Shown: piece after piece, positions 10,509 to 20,673 of the stretch
Numbering within the stretch: position 1 is the first letter of the stretch
Layout of the letters: the number at the start of each line of letters is the position of its first letter
Assembly (NCBI GenBank): GCA_003194525.1
Contig: NBIV01000002.1
Span: 558,001-622,000 of the forward strand
DNA: 64,000 nt
Direction: 5' to 3'
From: Gracilariopsis chorda
Lineage: Eukaryota; Rhodophyta; Florideophyceae; Gracilariales; Gracilariaceae
Made by a program: the position numbers and the translations under genes
The notes under the pieces: generated by a model
The model's database searches: none
What the model was told of the DNA's origin: nothing
The model's input: the letters and a program-made list of their open reading frames with translations, nothing else

Positions 10509-13500
10509 ATGGTCAACGAGCATGCCGAGCGTGACCCGGAGTGGTCGCACGACCGTATGCGCGACCCCCGCCCGGGAAAGAAGCCTCGTCTCACAGATGA
10601 CCGTCGTGATGATCCTTCCCTCACCCCCACTCGTCCGCCAGACCCCTCCATCCCGCGCATCCTTCTCGCCAACCTCGACTACAACACTACTGAACACGAC
10701 ATCGAGGACTTTTTCCGCGACGCCGGCGTCGACGTCAGGGAGGTTTCTCTTGTCAAGGTCTCACCTGGTAACCGTGTAAACGGCAACGCATACGTCTACG
10801 TAATTGACCACCGCTCCGTTCACATTGCCCTCGATCTGGACGGCGCCGAGTTTCGTGGAAGAAAGCTCAGAGTTTCCACCATGCCTGAGGATCAGCGTAC
10901 AGTTTGTGTACGTGGTATGCCCCGCCCCTCCAGCGAGAAGGATGTCCGTGAACTCTTTCGTGGCTGTAACATTATCGACGCCCGCTCCCGCCCCGTCAAG
11001 GGAGGCCCTCCGGACATGAACACTTGGTTTGTCGACTTTGGTGATGAAGATTCTTTCCGTCGTGCTCTGGACAAGGACCGCTCCCTCCCTGGTCTCACTA
11101 TCTGCATTGCCACAGCTCAGGGTCGCGGCACTCCTCGCAATCGCGACTTTCGTGACAATGGACCTCCACCTCCGCCGAATGACATGGACAGACGCCTGCC
11201 GCTCCGGGACGACCGCCCTCGAGATGACCGTTTGCGGGATGAACCTCCTCGCGACGACCGTGGCCGCGATGATCGCCCGCCCAGAGATGACAGGCCTCCT
11301 CGCGATGATCGCCATCGAGATGACAGGCTTCCAGATGGTCGTGAGTCTCTTGACCGCCATCCGGACAGATCCCGTGATGATCCCGACCGCCATGCCGATC
11401 GTCCGTCACGCGACGACCATGAGAGGAGGGGAAGAGAATCACCCAGACGCCATGACCGTCGAGCTGAAGGTGACCGAAATGGTGATGTTGGGAATGGCTA
11501 CTCTCGCGGACGCGCTCATAGTCGTTCCATGTCACCACCCTCTCGATACGACAGGGACCGTCGCAATGACCGCTACGATTATGAACGCCGTGACAGACGC
11601 GGCTACGATGAGCCTTATGATCGTCATAGGGATCGTCGCTACTCTCCGGAGTACTATCGTGATCGCGAGTACGACCGCGACTATGAGCGGAGGGATCGCG
11701 ACCGCTACCGCAGGGATTATGATCCTCGCTATGACCGCGATGGACGCCGGGATCGCGACTATGGCCGTGACTATCGTCGTGATCCCCGCGGTGGCCGATA
11801 CGACCGTGAACCCGTGGATTCTAGGTATGAAAGGGACAGAAAGGGCGACCGTCCCTTGGACCCGTCTGTCACCACCGTCCTTACTAACCTGCCCTTCTGT
11901 GAAGACCGTGAGCGCGTGGTTGACACTCTTGCTGGCACTTTGGAACAGCTTAACGACGCGCTTAAGATCAAGGACATCATCCCTGTTGGAAGGCGCTGCG
12001 GTGCCTGTGTTGTTATCTTTCGTGATGAGGAGTCGTACAGTAGAGCTCTTGCTATGAACTCTATCACCATAAGCGGCCGGAAGGTGAATATTCTTCCTTT
12101 GGAAGTTCCTTCCGTGGCTCGTGTACAGAAGTTGCAACCTGGCTTCGCGCCTGAAGACATTATTGATGATATGCGAAGGAGCTATGGTGTTGAGACACTG
12201 TACATCAAGCTCAGGCAATCTGATCAGTTGCTTCTTGGGATTGACGATTCTCGCTTCCTGGTTCGGCTTCTTGATATTGATGGAAGGCCCCTCATGCACT
12301 CTCGCTACGCTACCGTCTCGTACATTCCGAGCCGTAACCATGCTAATGATGTGGCACGCTCCAGACGATCCCCTCCTAACGACTTTAATGGTCCCGGGGG
12401 ACGTGGTGGCGGAGCTGGCGGTGGTGGTGGACGAGACCGTGATGGGCGTGACGAGGAAGGTGCTCCTGATCGTCGTCGCTCAGATGGGGGTGATCGTCGA
12501 GACAATGGTAGTGACCATGCCCGTCGAGATACTGACCGTGATGCTCGTAATTACTCTTCAAAGCAACCAGAGTGGAAGGTCCAGTTCTTTGGTCCACAGA
12601 ACCATGTCAAGGAAGGCCTCATTAAGGACGCGCTTGCATACGTCGGTGTACATGGCCTAGCTGTCCGTTCTTTGGATGACTACACTGTCGAAGTCCATGG
12701 AGGAAATACTGGTGAGGGGACCTTCCACAAAGTCCTCGATATTCCTAATGTTAGGCTGCCATCCCCGCTAAGTTTCAAAGGCTTGATTGCTCGTCCGGCG
12801 AGGCCACCTAGATCTCATTCCCTGCACCCGGATCCAAAGCCGCAGAAGAAGCGACCGTTCACCTCCGATACCGGGGCAGAGGAATCATCTCCCAAGAAGA
12901 TGAAGCATGCTGACGACAACAGGCACGGTAAGGTTCCTACTTCCCTCCAGACAGCTTTGACTGACCGCTTTCACGTATCGCCTATGACACCGTCACCTGG
13001 AGATGCGACGTTGAGCAAAGGGAAGAGAAGCCCTCCTAATCCGGAACTCCCTCAGATATGTGAGCGTCTAGAGACCTTGCGCTCTGCTATCACGGGTCGT
13101 GGATCGAAGGACAGTGATGGCTTGAATTATTCTGAGTTTTGCGGGAATCTGCGTAGTTTGTGTGAGCCACAGGTGCTGAAATACACTACGATGGAGAATA
13201 CTGATCCACTGCCGCCTATTGTCTGGAATGGGACATTGTCAAAAGGGAACAAAGCGAAGTGCAGAGGATTTTTAGTGCTTCGGTCTTCGCAGAAAGATGA
13301 GCAATTCAAGCCGGTCGTTGAGGCTATTCCGAGTGACGTCAAAGTAGAGCTTCGTGGTAAGTTTGAAGATGGCGCGTTTGATCATCTGTTGACTCCGGAG
13401 GCCGTAGTTGTCGTGGTGAAGGCTGAGGAGGAGGGCGCTCGTGGTACGGACGCTTCCGTGGCAGACGGGAGGACACCTAACAACAGGGAGTACTTCAAAG

Positions 13501-13703
13501 GGATACTGCAGTCGCTGCGTAACAAACAGCGTCTGGGAATTGGTCGTTACATGTGGGAGGGTAAGAAGTATTTGAGTTTGTGCATTCCGCCAAACCCTTG
13601 TGTCTTTAAGAAGCTGCGTCTGCCGTGGCGTTATCAGGACTTTGCTGGGCATGACTCCCTTCTTCTTGTGGTCGGTCCTAAGGCGGCACCGCAGAAGAAC
13701 TGA
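10509..13703 (+). CDS. Spen/FPA-type RNA-binding protein (three RRMs + SPOC)
   Basis: A 1064-residue nuclear RNA-binding protein of the Spen/RBM15/FPA type. RRM1 is at about 48-125 (ILLANLDYNTTEHDIEDFF) and RRM2 at about 129-205 (TVCVRGMPRPSS). A very charged RD/RS/RY-rich low-complexity stretch runs from about 210 to 450. RRM3 follows at about 453-535 (TTVLTNLPFCED). A second Gly/Asp/Arg-rich linker comes next, and the C-terminal about 160 residues (901 on) fit a SPOC domain: IVWNGTLSKGNKAKCRG, then LLTPEAVVVVVKAE, then YFKGILQSLRNKQRLGI, then LLLVVG. Plant FPA, which controls poly(A)-site choice, and animal RBM15/Spen share this order. The frame is open from 10167, but the ATG at 10509 has good context (CCACCATGG) and directly precedes sequence leading into RRM1. 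The targets are unknown. Confidence 0.85.
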   Translation: MVNEHAERDPEWSHDRMRDPRPGKKPRLTDDRRDDPSLTPTRPPDPSIPRILLANLDYNTTEHDIEDFFRDAGVDVREVSLVKVSPGNRVNGNAYVYVIDHRSVHIALDLDGAEFRGRKLRVSTMPEDQRTVCVRGMPRPSSEKDVRELFRGCNIIDARSRPVKGGPPDMNTWFVDFGDEDSFRRALDKDRSLPGLTICIATAQGRGTPRNRDFRDNGPPPPPNDMDRRLPLRDDRPRDDRLRDEPPRDDRGRDDRPPRDDRPPRDDRHRDDRLPDGRESLDRHPDRSRDDPDRHADRPSRDDHERRGRESPRRHDRRAEGDRNGDVGNGYSRGRAHSRSMSPPSRYDRDRRNDRYDYERRDRRGYDEPYDRHRDRRYSPEYYRDREYDRDYERRDRDRYRRDYDPRYDRDGRRDRDYGRDYRRDPRGGRYDREPVDSRYERDRKGDRPLDPSVTTVLTNLPFCEDRERVVDTLAGTLEQLNDALKIKDIIPVGRRCGACVVIFRDEESYSRALAMNSITISGRKVNILPLEVPSVARVQKLQPGFAPEDIIDDMRRSYGVETLYIKLRQSDQLLLGIDDSRFLVRLLDIDGRPLMHSRYATVSYIPSRNHANDVARSRRSPPNDFNGPGGRGGGAGGGGGRDRDGRDEEGAPDRRRSDGGDRRDNGSDHARRDTDRDARNYSSKQPEWKVQFFGPQNHVKEGLIKDALAYVGVHGLAVRSLDDYTVEVHGGNTGEGTFHKVLDIPNVRLPSPLSFKGLIARPARPPRSHSLHPDPKPQKKRPFTSDTGAEESSPKKMKHADDNRHGKVPTSLQTALTDRFHVSPMTPSPGDATLSKGKRSPPNPELPQICERLETLRSAITGRGSKDSDGLNYSEFCGNLRSLCEPQVLKYTTMENTDPLPPIVWNGTLSKGNKAKCRGFLVLRSSQKDEQFKPVVEAIPSDVKVELRGKFEDGAFDHLLTPEAVVVVVKAEEEGARGTDASVADGRTPNNREYFKGILQSLRNKQRLGIGRYMWEGKKYLSLCIPPNPCVFKKLRLPWRYQDFAGHDSLLLVVGPKAAPQKN

Positions 13704-14849
13704 AAGCGTGGTGATGATAAAGAAATATGATGTGTGTTTGTTTGATCTAAGGCATCTCGCCGGGGGCTGAAATGCCAGGTATGGTTACTAGGATACTGGT
13801 ATGGAAGGAAGATTGGAAACAAGTGGATAAAAGAAGCGAACAAGCGTATTGTAGTACGTGATAGTAGGAACGGTTTCCGAACGCAGTGAATTGAGACTGC
13901 GAGGCGATGACCACAATAATCTTTCTTCTGGATACGGGAAAAGGGTGAGACGCTTGATTTTTTTTTCTTTTTTGAGTGAGGCTGGGTTACTAGCTTCCAC
14001 TTGGTCTGTAGTAGAAGCACTCGCGTCTATGAAAGGAATCTTCATATGGTGGTTTGGCTAGGTTTATGGAACCCGGGTCAAAGAATTAAGAGGAATCGCT
14101 CGGAAACGGCGCTTTCTGCAGACGCGAGTTCTGATAAGGTAGTTTGGAATCAATGCTTTGAAGAAACGGAAACCCCGAGGAGGGCGACGGCAATGCTTTG
14201 TTGAATGCTTGCAGCCTGTCACTTTCCACGGCTGAACTTGATTAGGCTCGTCATGTATTGTGCGATTGTGGAGAACAGACATTTTTGTTGCTGAGTTCAG
14301 TCTTTTTTAAATGCGTGGTAATACCGGAGACAGTGAGCTTACGACTAACTGTGTAGATATTTGCAAGCAACTGGACGACCTCTATTAAGAGTTGTGGAGA
14401 GTGAAGTCCCGGTGGCGAATGTCCTGAGAGGTTCCGAGTGTTTCCCTATGGTGGGACTTACTCATAGCAACCAGACTGTGCTCTTTGACTGGATAGGGTC
14501 TGATATGGAGGTTAATAGGAGCACCGCACTTGTCGAGTTGCAGAAGCTTGGATCAAAAGTTGTGCCTTTTTCGATTTTTCGCGCACATATTTTGCTTTCA
14601 GTGCTTTGGCGTTGACAAGTGACCTGTACTTTTTTGATGGATCCTCAGTGCGGTTTACTCTGCGTTCTTGTACAGAGCAACCGATCCGAACCGAGTGAAT
14701 CGCACCACTGTCATCTTCATCAACAAAGGACAAGGTCAAGGAACCTCTGTATTCTTCTAGGAAACCTACTGATATACCGCAATCTTTCTGGCTGGCTCAA
14801 TGGTTGTATATATTGTATAGCTCGTTCGAGTAAAGTCAGCCCATGTATT
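13704..14849. other. Intergenic region before COQ6
   Basis: About 1.15 kb. A frame in phase with COQ6 is open from 14619 and could give an N-terminal extension with Arg/Ser-rich text, but most of the interval shows no gene-like signal. A TATATATTGTATAG stretch just before 14820 could be core promoter. Confidence 0.45.
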
Positions 14850-16298
14850 ATGTTCAATGTTGATTTGCTTATCATCGGCGGGGGTCTCGTCGGCGCTTCT
14901 CTGGCCACTGCCGTCAGATCCCACCCACTTGCCAAAGATTTGCGCATTCTACTAGTTGACCCCTCGCCACCGTCTACGCAATCATGGCCTCCAACGTCAT
15001 TAAGAACATCTACTATTTCGCCCTCGTCCAAGATGTTTTTGGATGACATTGGCGTGTGGGATCGCATTCCTGTCGATCGTATCGCCGTCTTTGACAGAAT
15101 GTTTGTCTGGGATCACCCCTATCCCCTACCGGCGACGCCGTCTAACACGGAAGTGTCCAAGGCTCCAGCTGGTACTATTGTGTTCGATGCGAATGACATA
15201 GAACAAGATCATTTAGGCTACGTTCTGGACAATGATACCCTGCGAAATGCCATGTTTCGTCGAATTGGTGACATTGTCGGGGGTGGGTCTCAGGGCCTAC
15301 AGGTGATTCAGGGAAGCGTCAAAACGATTAAGTTTGTAGATGATGAATCCGAAAGTCATGTGCCCGAGGAGGAGGACTCTGCGCCATGGCCTGTTGTCGA
15401 ACTGGAGTCTGGAGAAACGATTCAATGTCGACTCATTGCTGCATGCGACGGGTCTCGTTCTCGTGTCCGAACCATTTGTGGCGCCGATTGGTTTCAGTAC
15501 GGATATGGTCAAAACGCCGTTGTCGCCAATGTTGAGCTGAAAGACATTATAACTACAGCGTACCAACGATTCGTACCGACAGGCCCGGTGGCCGTATTGC
15601 CGGTTTCTACTGAGGATACTCTCGCACCTGTGGGGAATGTCATTTGGACCACCACACCTGCTGAAGCAAGAGCTCTCATGGCCGCCGATGAAACAGACTT
15701 CATAAATGAGCTTAACATTGTACTTGCTGCTCATGAAGACGAGGATCAAGTGTTTGCGAGCTCATTCTATCCGCCAGAAAGCGATCAGAACCCGGCCCTG
15801 TGGCGTCTGGTAGCAAAGGGACTGCAAGTAGTACTTCCCAAGTCTGCTGCAGAGAATAAAGTATTGAACTTTATACCCCCGCCAGAGGCCACGAGGGTAA
15901 TCGGCAAACGAGGACAATTCCCGCTAACACTTGGTCACTCTCCTCAGTATGTGCTGCGAAAGAAGCGCACCGTTCTAGTCGGGGATGCTGCTCATAGCGT
16001 GCATCCTTTGGCTGGACAGGGCGTGAATTTAGGCTTCGCAGACGCACAGAGTTTAGCGGACTGCATAGCAAGTGCAGCCGGAACAGGACGGGACCTCGGT
16101 GGGGAAAATGGTGCTCCACTGATGCGATATCAATCAGAGAGAATAACTAGCAACTTAGGCATGATCGGAGTGCTGCATGGACTGCAACGGGTATTTGGCG
16201 TGCAGAATCCGACGTTCAGAGACTTTCGCCGTGTTGGTATTTCGGCACTCAACTTTGCAAACCCACTCAAGAAGATCATCTTGAGGGCGATGAGATGA
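14850..16298 (+). CDS. COQ6: Ubiquinone biosynthesis FAD monooxygenase, COQ6/UbiH-like
   Basis: A 482-residue flavoprotein hydroxylase of the UbiH/COQ6 family. COQ6 acts in the mitochondrial CoQ synthome on the C5 hydroxylation step of the ubiquinone ring. The FAD-binding Rossmann motif IIGGGLVGAS is at 8-17. The DG motif is in IAACDGSRSRVRT. The second FAD/ribityl motif GDAAHSVHPLAGQGVNLG is at about 377-394. The length matches yeast and human COQ6 (about 470-480). The chosen ATG at 14850 directly precedes the Rossmann strand; the frame is open upstream to 14619, so a presequence starting earlier cannot be excluded and would help mitochondrial import. Ends with TGA. The next gene, SSADH, is also mitochondrial and on the same strand, but 555 bp of spacing suggests separate transcripts. 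Confidence 0.85.
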   Translation: MFNVDLLIIGGGLVGASLATAVRSHPLAKDLRILLVDPSPPSTQSWPPTSLRTSTISPSSKMFLDDIGVWDRIPVDRIAVFDRMFVWDHPYPLPATPSNTEVSKAPAGTIVFDANDIEQDHLGYVLDNDTLRNAMFRRIGDIVGGGSQGLQVIQGSVKTIKFVDDESESHVPEEEDSAPWPVVELESGETIQCRLIAACDGSRSRVRTICGADWFQYGYGQNAVVANVELKDIITTAYQRFVPTGPVAVLPVSTEDTLAPVGNVIWTTTPAEARALMAADETDFINELNIVLAAHEDEDQVFASSFYPPESDQNPALWRLVAKGLQVVLPKSAAENKVLNFIPPPEATRVIGKRGQFPLTLGHSPQYVLRKKRTVLVGDAAHSVHPLAGQGVNLGFADAQSLADCIASAAGTGRDLGGENGAPLMRYQSERITSNLGMIGVLHGLQRVFGVQNPTFRDFRRVGISALNFANPLKKIILRAMR

Positions 16299-16853
16299 AA
16301 TCCTTCTCGACGTTTTCACTCATGATTTTCGATGCACTTGAGAAGGAAACAGTCCCGTATTTTTTTTTGTTATTTGGCATCGTACACAGGCTCTACTAGA
16401 TACTGAACCGTTTCCCGATGCAGTCTGGGCCAACCGCAATATTCACATTTGGAAGAACCGTTTCTTCTGAACGGTACAGTAAAAGTCTAAAGGTTTATTG
16501 ATGTCCCTTTGTTAAACTCATCATACTCCATGAATATGTGTAGGCGAACTCTTAACCCGCTTACCTACGGGATCTACGAAAAGTAATCGCAGGGTCTTTG
16601 TAATCACTTAAGAAATCGTGTGCACTTCACTGTGCGTGGGCACTGTGTAATTATCGTACGACGGTAATGCTAAGAACGCTGCGAGTTGGTTGAAATCTGG
16701 TACCTCGGCTTCGCTCACATTCGGTTGCTCTCACTTGTGCAACCCGTGCAACCTTCAGAACTTCGAAACTGGGACCAGGGCCCGAACGAAAGCCTCAGCC
16801 AGCTAAGTGATCTGTTTGTTGAGCTGTCCCGTACTGCATTGGTTAACATCACC
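16299..16853. other. Intergenic region COQ6-SSADH
   Basis: A 555-bp gap holding the COQ6 3' UTR and the SSADH promoter. It contains a short T9 tract near 16360. No gene is supported. The SSADH frame is open back to 16686, but that text is not conserved-looking. Confidence 0.5.
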
Positions 16854-18476
16854 ATGTTGCCCCGGTTGTCTTTTCTGATTTGTAGTCCAGTTCCTCGCCT
16901 CAGGCAGTTTCCAAGCCGAACCCATGTTAGGCAACTTCCAACCCCCACTCATGTCTTCGTCAAGATGATATCTTCGAAGTCTAGCTCAGAAGTTGGGGAA
17001 AACTTGGTGCGGAAAGAACCTGCCCCAACACTTGAGCTAAATGACCCGACCTTACTACCGGGCGCATCATTCATCAATAATGCACCCGCTCCTATTCGTA
17101 CCTCCCACGACCTAAAAGTACACAACCCATTCAATAACGCTATTGTTAGCCGTGTCACACAGGCTTCAAGCACAGATGTTTCTCATGCTATCGAATGCGC
17201 AAACAAAGCTCAGAGAAAGTGGAGGAATTCGTCTCTGCAACAGCGTTCATCACTGCTTCGAAAGTGGCATCAACTAATCAAGGAGGCTCGCGATGATCTA
17301 GCCCGTATTCTTACTCTTGAAAACGGTAAACCTCTTTCTGAAGCACATGCAGAAATAGATTACTCCGCAAGTTTCTTTCTATGGAACTCACAAGAGGCCC
17401 TCCACTCCACGTCGACCTCAGTCGTTCAGACAGAGACGTGCCAAGCCCAAGTAATTCACGAACCCATTGGAACTGTTCTAGCTATTACACCATGGAACTT
17501 TCCAATGGCAATGCTAGCGCGCAAGATAGCTCCAGCGATTGCAGCCGGATGCGCGGTCATTGCTAAACCAGCCAGTGAAACGCCTCTATCGGCATTGGCG
17601 TTAGCTGAAATCGGTAATAGAGCTGGTGCACCGCCTGGTTTGTTTAACGTCGTGGTAACTAACCAGAATGAGGAGGTGGTTGATCAAGTAATGAAGGCAG
17701 ATTGTATTCGCATGGTGACTTTCACAGGTTCGACTGTTGTCGGAAGGTCCATCGCTGCGAAGGCCGCGAAACGCGTCTTGCGAACCGCTTTGGAACTAGG
17801 CGGCAATGCTCCTTTTATAGTGTTTGATGATGCAGATGTAAAGGCGGCAGTAGACGGTCTTCTGAAGAACAAATTCCGATGTTCAGGTCAAACATGCATA
17901 TCAGCCAACAGAGTATATGTACAAGATGGTATCCACGACGTGTTTGTCACCTCAGCAAAAGAATCTATGGAGAGACTCGTCATTGGTAATGGTCTTGATG
18001 ACGGTGTCCAAATCGGCCCTCTAATCAGCCAAGATGCGGTGAAGAAGGTTGAAACGCATGTTAATCAGGCATTAGAACGTGGCGCAACAAGACTTCTAGG
18101 AGGCCAGCCCGACGGCAACCTTTACCCAGCCACATTGCTCATCGACGTAACTGACGAGATGGAATGCTCCAAAGCTGAGACATTTGGTCCCGTAGTGCCG
18201 GTCCTAAAGTTTACAGCGGAGTCTGAGGCGTGGGAGAGAGCTAATCAGGGAGAAGCTGGACTTGCGGCATATTTGTACACAACCAATTTGGGGTGTGCTA
18301 TGAGGGGTGTTCGTGAGTTGAAGTACGGCATGGTCGGTGTGAATAGTACATCACTGAGTTCTCCCTCGACTAGCTTTGGCGGTATGCGACAGAGTGGTAT
18401 TGGTCGTGAAGGTGGACAACTAAGCCTTCACGAATTCTCGGAAACCAAGTTTTCTCTGCTTCAGTTCGGTGCTTGA
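16854..18476 (+). CDS. ALDH5A1: Mitochondrial succinate-semialdehyde dehydrogenase
   Basis: A 540-residue NAD(P)-dependent aldehyde dehydrogenase of the ALDH5/GabD branch, which oxidises succinate semialdehyde to succinate in GABA catabolism. Visible motifs are the cofactor segment TPWNFPMAMLARKIAPAIAAG, then KPASETPLSAL, then FTGSTVVGR, then ELGGNAPFIVFDDAD (general base Glu314) and CSGQTCISANR (nucleophile Cys348). The spacing of 34 residues between Glu and Cys is the family norm. The start at 16854 (ATCACCATG) begins an Arg-rich, acid-free leader of about 35 residues, a classic mitochondrial presequence. Length matches ALDH5A1 (about 535). An in-phase Met at 16686 is less likely. Ends with TGA. 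The assignment to SSADH over other ALDHs rests on the ELGGNAPF/CSGQTC pattern. Confidence 0.85.
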   Translation: MLPRLSFLICSPVPRLRQFPSRTHVRQLPTPTHVFVKMISSKSSSEVGENLVRKEPAPTLELNDPTLLPGASFINNAPAPIRTSHDLKVHNPFNNAIVSRVTQASSTDVSHAIECANKAQRKWRNSSLQQRSSLLRKWHQLIKEARDDLARILTLENGKPLSEAHAEIDYSASFFLWNSQEALHSTSTSVVQTETCQAQVIHEPIGTVLAITPWNFPMAMLARKIAPAIAAGCAVIAKPASETPLSALALAEIGNRAGAPPGLFNVVVTNQNEEVVDQVMKADCIRMVTFTGSTVVGRSIAAKAAKRVLRTALELGGNAPFIVFDDADVKAAVDGLLKNKFRCSGQTCISANRVYVQDGIHDVFVTSAKESMERLVIGNGLDDGVQIGPLISQDAVKKVETHVNQALERGATRLLGGQPDGNLYPATLLIDVTDEMECSKAETFGPVVPVLKFTAESEAWERANQGEAGLAAYLYTTNLGCAMRGVRELKYGMVGVNSTSLSSPSTSFGGMRQSGIGREGGQLSLHEFSETKFSLLQFGA

Positions 18477-19527
18477 AGTAACCAAAGGGCTACTCCCTAC
18501 TCTCTCGGGTAGGTGACTAGCGACAAGCATCAGGATATCCTGAAACTCCAGTCTATACTGTCATGCATTTCTGTTTTGAGCAGATCTGAAGAACACTTTG
18601 AATGGATTGCATCTCTTGGAAAGGAATTGCTTGAAACAGGGATTGAGTCTCCATGCCTTTTTCGTTTGCTGTTTTAGCTCTGCCTGCTTTCTTAGATATT
18701 GTCGTACACTGTCGGTGTTTGAGGGACACCGCACCGCTCGAGCTCTCGTTAGCCTGATTTAACTATGGAACTGATGTACATTGATCTAGCAATATACGCT
18801 AAATCCTTTCAATCCTATTCTATTAATGTGTCGTGCACGCGATGCAAAACTCCGACGATTAACTTGGAGTTGTATCATAGATTAGACATATCACAACAAG
18901 CTAGCAGCTTTCTATGCACCGCCTGTTATGTTTTCTATGTATCCAGCGTTTTCTAGAAAGAAACAGGAGCTTCTCAATATCTTCAGTTCTCAAATCCCTG
19001 TTTTCGATACTGAAGCAAAACTACTCCCCTCAGAAACCGAAGGCCAGGTTCTCTGGGATGTTGTGAAAGAAAAAGCCCTGAAAGATGTTGGCCTTGTTAA
19101 GGGCAAAGATGGTCTCTTCCGGAAAAACGCTCTCACGAAACTGGAATAGGATTTCGCAAGCCCGCAGAGTAGACTGATGGATCGGATCAGCGCCATATCT
19201 CTGTTTGACGGTAAGGATCGAATAAGGTTGGATATTGATCTCTCTTGGAGACCCAATTGCGAGTCCATTTCGCTCCCCCTACTCATCGAGAGGGAAGATG
19301 GGCACACATCGTGCAGGTGGATCAGCTTGTGCCCATCGAATAAGGTTTGACGATATTCTGGATTTTGGGTACAGTAGTAGATGGTATTGCGTTGCAGAAT
19401 ATCGTCCAGCGGGGTCAAACTCCGAACAAAACACTGGTCGATATTGGCAGGCTTGTCGTATAGGGAACAATCTAAGGGTCACGCAAGTTAAACTGCGCCC
19501 TTGCCCAACACTATGGTGAGCAAGGGC
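18477..19527. other. Intergenic region SSADH to serine-racemase-like gene
   Basis: About 1.05 kb holding two facing 3' ends. A single small frame (18928-19149) is listed separately. A possible splice acceptor (TTTTCTAG) sits near 18957, so part of an unrecognised spliced gene may be present. No repeats are obvious. Confidence 0.4.
18928..19149 (+). CDS. Small hypothetical ORF (73 aa)
   Basis: The frame encodes a 73-residue Lys/Leu/Glu-rich, soluble-looking peptide starting MFSMYPAFSRKKQELLNIF and ending KNALTKLE. I do not recognise it. Its composition is more protein-like than other short frames nearby, and a TTTTCTAG acceptor-like site falls just inside its start, so it could be the last exon of a small gene. 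It may equally be chance. Confidence 0.25.
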   Translation: MFSMYPAFSRKKQELLNIFSSQIPVFDTEAKLLPSETEGQVLWDVVKEKALKDVGLVKGKDGLFRKNALTKLE

Positions 19528-20673
19528 TCAGTTTTGCCATGGCAAATGATCCAGGTCCACATTACCGCCGCAGAGTATAATACCAACACGCTTGAACCGC
19601 AATTCCCTGAACTCTTCTGACTGCACAGCAGCAACACCGACTCCAGCACTCGGTTCAATTACAAGCTTCATTCTTTCCCATATGAGCTTCATGGAACTGA
19701 TAATGTCTTCTTCGGATACGGTAATAACCTTGTCCACCAGTCTGCATACCACCTGCCAACCAAGGACCCCTATCCCACTCTTTAGCCCGTCAGCAACCGT
19801 GTCTGAAGCACCAGTTGCTTGAAGTCGCTCTCCAGCTTGTAAACTTTGAAAAGCGGTCGAAGCAAGTGTTGGCTCAGCACCGATCACGACTACCTTCGGA
19901 TTGCAGGACTTTGCAGCGATAGCGATACCAGAAATAAGTCCTCCACCGCCGATCGGAACAACGAGCGCCTCCAGGTCCTTCACCTGCTGCATTAATTCCA
20001 GACCAACCGTTCCTTGGCCTGCCACTACTCCCGGATGTTCAAATGGACTCACTAAAATCCCGTTGACGGCTTCGCGAACCTGCTCTGCAGTCCTCACCCG
20101 GTCTTTAGTTGTAGGTCTGCAAAATGTTAGGTGGGCTCCGTACGATTTTACTGCGTGGAATTTAACGCGGGAAGCATTTTGAGGCATAATAACATGAGCG
20201 GTAGTGTTGTGCATAGCAGCAGCTGCTGCTATGGCTTGGGCATGATTTCCAGAGGAATGCGTTACAATAGGACGGCCTTTGTCACTCTCTTTCAAACAAG
20301 ACAAAGCGTTGTACGCGCCACGAAACTTGAAGGAACCTGTTTTTTGCAGGTTCTCACACTTGAAAAAGAACTCTGTTTCGCCTGCAGATAAAATTTGGTT
20401 GATGAGTTTACTCGAGAGCACCGGAGTGACGTGCGCCCGACCTCTTATGTTTTCAGCAGCTTGTTTAATGCTTGCGAAAGAAACTCCGGATGACTCCGAG
20501 GCTTCAAAAACAAGCAGCTCAACATTTGTTTCTTTGAAACTGCTCTCGTGAACGCTTGGCATGCTGAACATTGAAGAAAAAGAAGAAGAAATGCGTCCTT
20601 TATTGAAGAAGACAGGCGGCAGTGTTGAGGCAGAGCAAAGATTGCAAGGTACGAGAATGACACATGAGCACAA
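19528..20673 (-). CDS. Serine racemase / threonine dehydratase-like PLP enzyme
   Basis: A 381-residue fold-type II PLP enzyme. The PLP lysine is Lys116 in the motif KTGSFKFRGA, preceded by FFKCENLQ. The substrate/phosphate loop THSSGNHAQA is at about 138-147, and the tetraglycine phosphate-binding loop is in VPIGGGGLISG. The C-terminus has ILCGGNVDLD. There is no ACT regulatory domain, so it is the short form seen in serine racemase and catabolic serine/threonine deaminases, not biosynthetic IlvA. The first about 35 residues are Cys/Ser/Phe-rich with low charge; they may be a targeting peptide, or translation may start at Met35 or Met38, which would leave about 345 residues, the usual serine racemase length. 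Racemase and dehydratase activity cannot be separated from sequence alone. It is convergent with SSADH. Confidence 0.82.
   Translation of the reverse strand: MCSCVILVPCNLCSASTLPPVFFNKGRISSSFSSMFSMPSVHESSFKETNVELLVFEASESSGVSFASIKQAAENIRGRAHVTPVLSSKLINQILSAGETEFFFKCENLQKTGSFKFRGAYNALSCLKESDKGRPIVTHSSGNHAQAIAAAAAMHNTTAHVIMPQNASRVKFHAVKSYGAHLTFCRPTTKDRVRTAEQVREAVNGILVSPFEHPGVVAGQGTVGLELMQQVKDLEALVVPIGGGGLISGIAIAAKSCNPKVVVIGAEPTLASTAFQSLQAGERLQATGASDTVADGLKSGIGVLGWQVVCRLVDKVITVSEEDIISSMKLIWERMKLVIEPSAGVGVAAVQSEEFRELRFKRVGIILCGGNVDLDHLPWQN

Noticed and set aside
9631-10779. 382-codon frame overlapping the Spen-like gene
   Set aside because: Out of phase with the RRM text, low-complexity Thr/Arg/Pro composition, and it owes its length to C-rich sequence.
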